A stretch of DNA of 64,000 nucleotides from an uncultured Bacteroidales bacterium (GTDB taxonomy: Bacteria > Bacteroidota > Bacteroidia > Bacteroidales > Muribaculaceae). The stretch lies in contig CAMKGM010000001.1 of assembly GCA_946412245.1 (NCBI GenBank), forward strand, positions 1-64,000, in the 5' to 3' direction. The translations under genes and the position numbers were made by a program. The notes beneath the pieces are model-generated. The model worked only from the letters and a program-made list of their open reading frames with translations, ran no database searches and was not told where the DNA came from. Positions 36,496-44,482 of this stretch are shown piece after piece (the stretch's first letter is position 1; the number at the start of each line of letters is the position of its first letter).

Positions 36496-37737
36496 TCAAT
36501 GATATAAGTAATACTTGCTCGAAAGTTTACGGAATGCGTCAGCATCCTTGTTCCAATAATCGGCCATATCCTCCACTTTGTAGCGTTTCGTGAATAGTTC
36601 GCGAATCTTGCCGGTACCGCACACCTTGTCAAACATGGCATAGCGCTTGGGATTCTGCTCAAAAATCTTCACATCGGGATACAACTCATGCATCACCTGC
36701 AGGAAATAGAACTGAGTGAGCGTGAGATTGGCCGCATCAACATCGGTAATATAGGTCTGCACACCATGCACCTCTTTCTTCTCCTGGTTCACGTCCACGC
36801 TGGTGGCGAAGAATGGCTTGATATTAATGGGTCGGAACTTGAGTCCGGGCAGGTTCAAGGCATTCATAGCGTCGGCCACGCGGTCGGCATCGGCCCATGT
36901 GGCGCAGAACAGCTGGAACGGCAGGGTGTAGCCAATACCTGTATTGAAAATGTAGAGCTCACCCAAAATACCGCTCAGCGGATAGAAGAATGCGCTCTCA
37001 GGCGTGGGCACCTGTGGCGAAGGCAACACCCAGGGCATACCCGTGTCGCGGAACTTCATGTTGCGAGTCCAGCCTTGCATGGGAATGACGGTGAGTTTGG
37101 CCTTGCCCTTGATATAGCCTCCTTCTTCGTTCAGGAATGTGGCAAGTTCGCCAGGAGTGAGACCGTAAATGTAGGGTATCTTATATTTGCTCACAAACGA
37201 GTAGTAACCGTCCTCCACCAGGTTACCCTCCACCTTGTTGCCGCCCAGCGGATTGGGGCGGTCGAGTACCATAAATTCTTTACCATTCTCGGCACACGCC
37301 TCCATGCACACGCCCATCGTGGCATAGAAGGTGTAACTGCGGCAGCCTATGTCCTGAATGTCATAGACCAGCACATCAATGTCGCGCAACATTTCGGGGG
37401 TGGGTTTGTGGGTCTTGCCAAAGAGCGAGTACATCTTGATACCCGTCTTTGAGTCAACCTCATCGCCCACGGCATCGCCGGCATGCGCATTGCCGCGCAC
37501 ACCATGCTCAGGACCATAAAGGGCCACAAGTTTCACGCCGGGTGCCTCATTAAGGATGTCGACGGTCGACTTCAAGTTATTATCAATGCCGCTGGGGTTG
37601 GTCACCAGCCCCACCCGCTTGCCCTGCAAGGGGGCAAAGTCCATGTCACGCAGCACCTCGATGCCCGGTTTCACCTGTGCCATTGCCACCATAGCCACCA
37701 ACATGCACATTGTCAATGTCAAAAATATCTTTTTCAT
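36496..37737 (-). CDS. namZ: DUF1343 / NamZ-type exo-beta-N-acetylmuramidase
   Basis: LQGKRVGLVTNPSGID; LVALYGPEHGVRG; VLVYDIQDIGCRSYTFYATM; secreted. Confidence 0.9.
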   Translation of the reverse strand: MKKIFLTLTMCMLVAMVAMAQVKPGIEVLRDMDFAPLQGKRVGLVTNPSGIDNNLKSTVDILNEAPGVKLVALYGPEHGVRGNAHAGDAVGDEVDSKTGIKMYSLFGKTHKPTPEMLRDIDVLVYDIQDIGCRSYTFYATMGVCMEACAENGKEFMVLDRPNPLGGNKVEGNLVEDGYYSFVSKYKIPYIYGLTPGELATFLNEEGGYIKGKAKLTVIPMQGWTRNMKFRDTGMPWVLPSPQVPTPESAFFYPLSGILGELYIFNTGIGYTLPFQLFCATWADADRVADAMNALNLPGLKFRPINIKPFFATSVDVNQEKKEVHGVQTYITDVDAANLTLTQFYFLQVMHELYPDVKIFEQNPKRYAMFDKVCGTGKIRELFTKRYKVEDMADYWNKDADAFRKLSSKYYLYH

Positions 37738-37759
37738 AACACTTATTTCTTTTAAATCG

Positions 37760-38584
37760 CTAACTTAAATTTTTACCGTTTAGAATCTCTTTTATATCAA
37801 TGTTGATAGGAGTATAGTCAACATCCTCAAGCGTGAGGTCGGGATTCTTCTCAAGAATCTCACGAGCCTTCACCCAAATGGGATTACCGTTGCGGTCAGA
37901 TTCCACCACGAGTTCATCGTGCAGAGCCAACTCTTTAATCATCTTAAGCTTTGCTTCTCTGCAACAATCCATCAGCCGTTTCGAGAAATCAGAATCATAT
38001 GGAGTTGTCGGTTCTTTTATCATCATAAAATCATTGTATAAAACAGCATCTTCAACATTGTAGACTTGCCCCTTGATTCCATGGGCCATCATGTGTTCTT
38101 TTTCGTAATTATATATGACAGTCCATTCATCAACAATGGGCATATAAATCTCTTTCAGATTTTTCAAACCAAGGTGAAAACGCCTTTCGACCACATCATC
38201 AGGTATAAAATGGCCACCATTTTTCACACGATGTGCAACACGGTTCTTGGCCACCTCAGGCGAAGGCAAAAAGAAGAAGAAAAGCTCCACATAATAACCA
38301 TGTTCTTGTGCTTGAGTCACCAGTTTGTGATAACTACGCGTTGCAAGTGTAGTTTCAATAGCAAAAGTTTCATTCATATCCAACAGTTGCTGAATGCGTT
38401 GGAGCATGATTCTGCCAGCCTCAACGGCTACTGATTGCGGATTGAATGGAGACAGACCGCGAGCAATCTCATCGGCATTGACCCACTGGGTGCATTGCAG
38501 CAACTGAGGCAGAACACTAATGGATGCAGTGGTTTTGCCCGCCCCATTACAACCAGCTATGATATATAAATGCTTCGTAGTCAT
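37760..38584 (-). CDS. Zeta-toxin-family P-loop kinase
   Basis: Walker A IAGCNGAGKTTAS; NADEIARGLSPFNP; FAIETTLATRSYHKLV; KNRVAHRVKNGGHFIPDDVVERRF. Confidence 0.9.
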   Translation of the reverse strand: MTTKHLYIIAGCNGAGKTTASISVLPQLLQCTQWVNADEIARGLSPFNPQSVAVEAGRIMLQRIQQLLDMNETFAIETTLATRSYHKLVTQAQEHGYYVELFFFFLPSPEVAKNRVAHRVKNGGHFIPDDVVERRFHLGLKNLKEIYMPIVDEWTVIYNYEKEHMMAHGIKGQVYNVEDAVLYNDFMMIKEPTTPYDSDFSKRLMDCCREAKLKMIKELALHDELVVESDRNGNPIWVKAREILEKNPDLTLEDVDYTPINIDIKEILNGKNLS

Positions 38585-38671
38585 ATATAAACTTTTAGAA
38601 ACCTATACTTTTTAATTTATGATTAACAACTCTTTGATCAAATCCTTTAATCTTAGAAATTAATTCATCAA

Positions 38672-40597
38672 CTATTTGTCTTCATTTTTCTTAAGACCAA
38701 ACTTTGGATCAACTTTCACAATCATGGCAACAATGATAGTTATGGCACAACATATCATTGTCCAAACAAAGAAACTCCTATAACCAACAGTTTCCTGAAT
38801 CCATCCAGCTATCATACCAGTCATCATTGACAATGCCATAAAGCCAGTACATATAGCATAATGTGCCGTCTTATATTTGCCCTCACTATAATAAATCAGG
38901 TAGAGCATATAAGCTGTAAATCCAAAACCATAGCCAAACTGCTCGATAAACACGCAAATGTTAATTGTAAGCAAATCTTGATGCTGGGTGAATGCGAGAT
39001 ATATAAAGGTCAAACATGTTAAAGACATGCTCCATGCCATTGGCTGAAGCCATTTTTTAAGCCCCCCTTTAGCAGCCACAATGCCACCAATAATACCGCC
39101 AATAGTCAAACCAATAATACCAACTGTACCATAAACCAAGCCCACTTCACCAGTGCTCAGAGAAAGACCTCCGGCATTAATTGGGTCAAGAAGGAACGGC
39201 TGTATAATTTTGGTCAATTGAGCTTCTGGAAAGCGGTAGAAGAGCATGAAAAGGATGGCTGCGACAGTTTGCCATAAAGGAAATTTTGTAAAGAATGTTT
39301 TAAAGGTATCTACAAACTCTGAGAAAATCTGTCGTGCAGTCTTCTTTTCTTGATTAGCATCGGTTACAGGTTTAGGTAATGCCCAAGTATGATAGAGAAC
39401 AACAGCAAAGAAGAAAAGAGATAGTACCACAAAAACGATAGCCCATGCTAACGGAATATTTCCTGAAGAACCTGCAAACTTGGCAGTCACGCTATCCTTA
39501 ATCTTGTGATCGATGGTGTAATACAAATATGCTGGTTTCTCCCAATTATTTTCATTGAACACTAATCGGCCATCAGAAACCAATTTAATACCAGTATCAC
39601 CTTCTTTTTGAGATACATTGAGAATATAATCCTTTCTAGCCTCAGGTTTTTTATTCAGTCGAACAGCAACAATTGCAATATTGTTATCCTTATTCTCGTC
39701 ATCGGATGTCTCAGTTTTTTTACCCCAAATATGATCGCCAAAAGTTTGACTTAACCATACACGGAAGGCACTCCATTGTTTTTCTTTATTAGCAGAGACA
39801 TCAGTAACATTCTTACTACGATTAACAACTTCGCCAGTGGTGTTAAAACCATTGATAATATTCATGTTATTAACCGAATCGAGCATTAACTGAGCGAAAT
39901 CGGCAAAAGATTGATTTTGAACAGTTTCGGGTGTTGAGACACCTATCGAAATATTTGAAGCACTCGTCACAAACTGTATTTCATGATTTGATAGAGAATC
40001 TGTTATATTGACAGTTGGCAAAGCATATTCCGACTGAGCAATTTTAGGATTCACATCAAAACTCACTTCAACAGGCTTCAATCCGGAATTCATTTCAATC
40101 AAACCTGCAATGATAACAAGAATTCCTTGCCCCATAACTGTTGCAATCCTATAGAAAGTGCTACGAATACCTACATAAAGTGACTGTTCGTGTTCTGTGA
40201 GAGCCAACATATAAAAACCATCAGCAGCAATGTCATGAGTGGCCGAAGCAAATCCCATGAGCATAAATACCGCGAACGTAAGCTGTACCCACCAAGCCGT
40301 CGGTATCGTGAAAGCAATACCTGCCAATGCAATAGCTATGACCCATTGCATTATCAACACCCACCATCTTTTAGTTCTGATGATGTCGACAAAGGGGCTC
40401 CAAAATGGTTTTATAACCCAAGGCAGTCCCAACCAGCCTGTATAAAGTGCTATATCGGTATTAGACATACCCAACCTCTTGTACATAATAACTGAAATTG
40501 TCATTACGGCCACATAAGGCAAACCTTGAGCAAAATACAACGTAGGTATCCATGCCCAGGGATTTCTCTTGGTTACTTTAGTTTTATCTTTTCCCAT
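38672..40597 (-). CDS. ampG: AmpG-family MFS muropeptide permease with large extra-membrane insertion
   Basis: NPWAWIPTLYFAQGLPYVAVMTISVIMYKRLGMSNTDIALYTGWLGLPWVIKPFWSPFVD; about 200 aa soluble segment in mid-protein. Confidence 0.9.
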   Translation of the reverse strand: MGKDKTKVTKRNPWAWIPTLYFAQGLPYVAVMTISVIMYKRLGMSNTDIALYTGWLGLPWVIKPFWSPFVDIIRTKRWWVLIMQWVIAIALAGIAFTIPTAWWVQLTFAVFMLMGFASATHDIAADGFYMLALTEHEQSLYVGIRSTFYRIATVMGQGILVIIAGLIEMNSGLKPVEVSFDVNPKIAQSEYALPTVNITDSLSNHEIQFVTSASNISIGVSTPETVQNQSFADFAQLMLDSVNNMNIINGFNTTGEVVNRSKNVTDVSANKEKQWSAFRVWLSQTFGDHIWGKKTETSDDENKDNNIAIVAVRLNKKPEARKDYILNVSQKEGDTGIKLVSDGRLVFNENNWEKPAYLYYTIDHKIKDSVTAKFAGSSGNIPLAWAIVFVVLSLFFFAVVLYHTWALPKPVTDANQEKKTARQIFSEFVDTFKTFFTKFPLWQTVAAILFMLFYRFPEAQLTKIIQPFLLDPINAGGLSLSTGEVGLVYGTVGIIGLTIGGIIGGIVAAKGGLKKWLQPMAWSMSLTCLTFIYLAFTQHQDLLTINICVFIEQFGYGFGFTAYMLYLIYYSEGKYKTAHYAICTGFMALSMMTGMIAGWIQETVGYRSFFVWTMICCAITIIVAMIVKVDPKFGLKKNEDK

Positions 40598-40624
40598 AAT
40601 TTATGAAAAATATGAATTTTATAC

Positions 40625-41938
40625 TTAATATTGCTGTTCAATACTTGCACCAATGAAGTAGTGCAACAAGATATCCTTGTAGCCGTAACCCTTGGCACCC
40701 ATCACTGCGGCACCAATCTGGCATAGGCCCACGCCATGGCCCCACCCTGCTCCGCGCAACACGAACTTGCCGGGGTAACCGTCTCCGTCAATGTCATGCT
40801 TCTCGACCACAAAAGCCGAGCTATAAAGACATGATTCGCTCAGCGCATAGCGTATGGCAAGTTCCTTGCCAATGGTGCGGGTTTGTTTCTCACCCACAAT
40901 CTTGAGTTTATAGAGTCGGCCACTGGTGCCGCGCGCCACCGGCTCAAGGTTGCGAATGCGGCCATAGTCAACACCGGTGCGGCGACGAATGAGGTCGGCA
41001 ATCTGTTCTTGCGTGTACTCTACTTTCCACCGATAGAAATCTTTCGTTTCTTGATCGTAGTCATTGAGCACCTGCGAGAGAATTTCGGGGTCGCGTGTGT
41101 TGCAGAAAGCCTCGGGTGCCGAGAGAATCCACTCGGCGGCATTGTCTTCACGCGTAAGGTCGGGGAAGTTCATCTCGTCGTCGGTGTCGCGACGCGCCAC
41201 CAAGTAGGGATGATGCTTGTGTTCCCAGCAATTTTCAAACTCCTCATACACACCACCGCACGACTTGGAAAAACGTGCATCGCACAGGTCACCGCCATAT
41301 GTGAGCACCTGTCCCCAAGTGGCCTTGATGGCTTGCAACACCGTCTCGGTCGATGCTCGAGTGATGCCCTGATAACGCTGGCAATGGTCATCGGCGCACA
41401 CATCAAAGTTCACATGGTCGTCACGATCCCACCACTTGATATCCTCGTCGGGCGATGAACTGTGTTCGTGCCCTTCAGTGGCGTCATTGAGTGTGTCCTT
41501 ATGGATTTGCGCCAAAAGCCAACTGCGAGAAATCACGGCGTGAGCCTTGAGCAACTCAAGCGAGGCCTTCGCACTCATCTCACTTGAAATCACGCTCAAC
41601 AAGTAGTCTTCAACCGGCAGAATGTTGATGGCGGTAACCTTGTCGTCTTCAACAATGAGCTTAAGAGAGCCCTTAAAAGTCTGGTCTTCTTGCCGTTTCC
41701 AGTGAAAGCTTACCCCTATAGTCACATTCTTGAGCGTGAAAGAACAAGCATCGCAGTCACCCGGCTCAAAAAGCAATTCTTCATAACCGATTCCGTTCCA
41801 CGACACCTTGCAACCATTGCATGACACCGATTGCTCGCCAGTGCAATCCATGCCATTAACCTTATAGTTGCCATTCAGAACGAAGTCAACCGATGCCTCG
41901 TTCATGATGCCTACTCTGACTGTGGGTTGTGTGTTCAT
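40625..41938 (-). CDS. SpoIID/LytB domain protein
   Basis: VEDYLLSVISSEMSAKASLELLKAHAVISRSWLLAQ; DARFSKSCGGVYEEFE; RGAGWGHGVGLCQIGAAVMGAKGYGYKDILLHYF. Confidence 0.93.
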   Translation of the reverse strand: MNTQPTVRVGIMNEASVDFVLNGNYKVNGMDCTGEQSVSCNGCKVSWNGIGYEELLFEPGDCDACSFTLKNVTIGVSFHWKRQEDQTFKGSLKLIVEDDKVTAINILPVEDYLLSVISSEMSAKASLELLKAHAVISRSWLLAQIHKDTLNDATEGHEHSSSPDEDIKWWDRDDHVNFDVCADDHCQRYQGITRASTETVLQAIKATWGQVLTYGGDLCDARFSKSCGGVYEEFENCWEHKHHPYLVARRDTDDEMNFPDLTREDNAAEWILSAPEAFCNTRDPEILSQVLNDYDQETKDFYRWKVEYTQEQIADLIRRRTGVDYGRIRNLEPVARGTSGRLYKLKIVGEKQTRTIGKELAIRYALSESCLYSSAFVVEKHDIDGDGYPGKFVLRGAGWGHGVGLCQIGAAVMGAKGYGYKDILLHYFIGASIEQQY

Positions 41939-41952
41939 ATGTATACTTGTTT

Positions 41953-42909
41953 TTAATTTACTCTTCCGTAAGCATTATAAATAAATTCCATTTCTTGAGA
42001 AGTACAAGACAACTCTTGATAGAATGATTTGATGAGTTCGGGTGTGAGCCTATCAAAATCTTGTTTGCGAGGCAACACCCACACACCACCATACTCGGCA
42101 GCTGCAGGACTCACCAAATATTGACCAAGCCCCTGTCCATAACATGAAGGCCGGCCTGCCCTACGCGGGAAATAGACAAAGTGCCAAACATCATTCTTGA
42201 ACCAGCACAAGGCATTGCGTCGCCAGCCTTTCAGAGTAATGTTCATGTCAGAAATGAGAGCACTATTCATGGCATGAGCCCTGATATAGATGAGTTGCCG
42301 GCCCAATCTGTTGTCCATCCACAGTTCATTGAAACTGCCATAGCAGGAGTCCAGACCATCGCCATTGCGAGCCTCCAATTCTCCACACAAGGGTAACTTG
42401 CCCTGCAATGTAGCTTGGAAATGCAAGTGATCGGGTGCCGAAGCTCCGCAGCCCTCGCCGTTAAACATAATCACATAACCTGATAGGTCTCGCGCAAGCG
42501 CCATCATCTCCCTGTATCGGCACCTTTGCTTTTCATGTTGCATCGAGGCAATGGTGAGATGGCGCTTGAATATGGGATAGGGATTGATTTGAATCTTGTA
42601 TAGTCTTTCCGGAGCATTCTCTTGCGAATACCGCCACATCACAGTTTCCTGTTCTGGTGGCTGATGCTCCTTACACAAGAAGCAGGGACGTTGACTGATT
42701 GCCTCAGGACTTACATCGGCAGCCGTAGAACGCACACGTTCGGGGTTGTGCTGCAAGACTATGCGGGCACACGACCTGCCCTCGCCGTCATCGAGCCACA
42801 ACTCACGGGTCAACAAAGCATCAAGGGCTGCATAATTGTCACGTGCCATTGGCCACTCGTTCATTTGCCGAGCGTATAATGCCTCTATGTCTTGAACAAG
42901 ATTCATCAA
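41953..42909 (-). CDS. DUF4922 HIT/GalT-like protein
   Basis: CFLCKEHQPPEQ; INPYPIFKRHLTIASMQH; NGEGCGASAPDHLHFQA histidine motif. Confidence 0.85.
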   Translation of the reverse strand: MMNLVQDIEALYARQMNEWPMARDNYAALDALLTRELWLDDGEGRSCARIVLQHNPERVRSTAADVSPEAISQRPCFLCKEHQPPEQETVMWRYSQENAPERLYKIQINPYPIFKRHLTIASMQHEKQRCRYREMMALARDLSGYVIMFNGEGCGASAPDHLHFQATLQGKLPLCGELEARNGDGLDSCYGSFNELWMDNRLGRQLIYIRAHAMNSALISDMNITLKGWRRNALCWFKNDVWHFVYFPRRAGRPSCYGQGLGQYLVSPAAAEYGGVWVLPRKQDFDRLTPELIKSFYQELSCTSQEMEFIYNAYGRVN

Positions 42910-42915
42910 TCATGA

Positions 42916-44427
42916 TTATTCGTCACACTTGCAGCAGCAATTGCCTTTCTTGTTCAAAGCAATGCGTGCCTGGAGTTCCCAGGTGCGAATGCGGTCCTTG
43001 TAGAGGTTGTTGCGGTTCATCTTCTCCACATCCAGGCTGGCATCACTGTTGTCGTCCCAGCGGCGGCACATATACACAGGCGTGTAAACGCGGCCAATCT
43101 GATAGATGCGAGAGATGTTCAGACCCAGTGCATAATCCTCGCCATAGCTGGTGTTAGGAATCTTCACATCACGGAGCACGGGAGTATAGAAAGCACGAGG
43201 AGCGCCCAGACCATTGATGCGCAAGGCATTATTGCGGCCGTTTTCGGGGGTCCACTCCTTGTGGTCAATCACACCGGGAGGTATGGGGTTGCAATCAATG
43301 TCGGTCATCAGATAGGTACCCACCACCATGGCAACATTCTGCTCATAGAAGGCATTGACCATGGTTTGCAGTGTATTCTCATCCTTATACATATCATCGC
43401 TGTCAAGTTGAACGATGAACTTGCCGGCCTTTTCATGGTGAGCGGCAAGGTTCCAGTAACCGCCGATGCCCATGTCGTAGTAGTCGGCAATGATATGTAT
43501 CAGTCGCGGATCGTCATACTCGGCAATCGCCTCACGCGTGCCGTCGGTCGAGAAATTGTCAACCACCATCAGGTTGAACTTGAAGTCGGTCTTTTGGCGA
43601 AGCACGCTGTCAATGGCATCACGAATGGTGCGAATGCGGTTGCGCACGGGTATCATCACCGTCGCCTCAACCTCAAAATGACCTTGGTTAAACTCTATGT
43701 GTTTGAAGTTGGGAACTTCTTTACCGTCAACCACCTTAGTAGGAGCGAGATAACCGCCTATTTCTTTCAAATGCTCGGTGCAGGCTGCTTCCATCTCTAT
43801 CTGACGACCACGGTTGCGAGGATCCACATAGTCAAAAATCTTCTCGCCACTCTTGCGGGTGTCCAGTTCCACATCGCTATACAGGAATTCGTTGATGTGG
43901 CAAATCTCGGCAAACTGCGACAATTTGAGACGCAGGTCATACAGACCGGCAAATTCATAGTCAGCCTTCATAGCCGCTGCGGCCTTCTTGAAGCAGCAAC
44001 CGCAGAAGAAATAGACCGACCCGAAGTCGAAGTCGTCGCGCAACGAGCCTTTCTGATAATCAATGACAGGGGCCTTGTCGGCTCCCTTTTCGGTCACATT
44101 ATAGTGGTCGGCATAGAGCATTCCGGCCTGACTGTCTTCGGCCAGCTTCACAAAACGCTCCACGGCAAAGGGGGCAAACTTGAGCGTGTCATATTTGCTG
44201 TAGTAGAGCACATAGTCGGCGTCAGCCTTCTCGGCGATGGCCTTCATTGTGGCACTTGCCGTGAGGTTCTTAACCTTGATGACCTCACAGCCATCCATGC
44301 CGCCTTGTGCGTCCTCATTAGCGAGCAAATAAATCTTATTTACCAACTCCTGAGCCTGAAGGTGTTCAACTGTGAGCTTTGCCTGCTCGACATTTGCAAA
44401 GGGAATGAAGCAATTAATACGTCCCAT
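42916..44427 (-). CDS. Glycosyltransferase family 2 protein with N-terminal extension
   Basis: VEATVMIPVRNRIRTIRDAIDSVLRQKTDFKFNLMVVDNFSTDGT; FIVQLDSDDMYKDENTL. Confidence 0.9.
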   Translation of the reverse strand: MGRINCFIPFANVEQAKLTVEHLQAQELVNKIYLLANEDAQGGMDGCEVIKVKNLTASATMKAIAEKADADYVLYYSKYDTLKFAPFAVERFVKLAEDSQAGMLYADHYNVTEKGADKAPVIDYQKGSLRDDFDFGSVYFFCGCCFKKAAAAMKADYEFAGLYDLRLKLSQFAEICHINEFLYSDVELDTRKSGEKIFDYVDPRNRGRQIEMEAACTEHLKEIGGYLAPTKVVDGKEVPNFKHIEFNQGHFEVEATVMIPVRNRIRTIRDAIDSVLRQKTDFKFNLMVVDNFSTDGTREAIAEYDDPRLIHIIADYYDMGIGGYWNLAAHHEKAGKFIVQLDSDDMYKDENTLQTMVNAFYEQNVAMVVGTYLMTDIDCNPIPPGVIDHKEWTPENGRNNALRINGLGAPRAFYTPVLRDVKIPNTSYGEDYALGLNISRIYQIGRVYTPVYMCRRWDDNSDASLDVEKMNRNNLYKDRIRTWELQARIALNKKGNCCCKCDE

Positions 44428-44482
44428 AATCATTTTGAGTTTTTATTTGTTATTATTGTTTTTGTTTCAGTATAAAGTATCG

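Noticed and set aside
36688-37452. 254-aa plus-strand ORF opposite namZ
   Set aside because: Antisense shadow of a conserved DUF1343 gene.
37760-38584. Classic zeta/epsilon toxin-antitoxin locus
   Set aside because: No separate small antitoxin gene on either side; operon context suggests a metabolic or regulatory role instead.
43261-44475. 404-aa plus-strand ORF opposite the GT2 gene
   Set aside because: Antisense shadow ORF; the minus strand has recognisable GT2 motifs.
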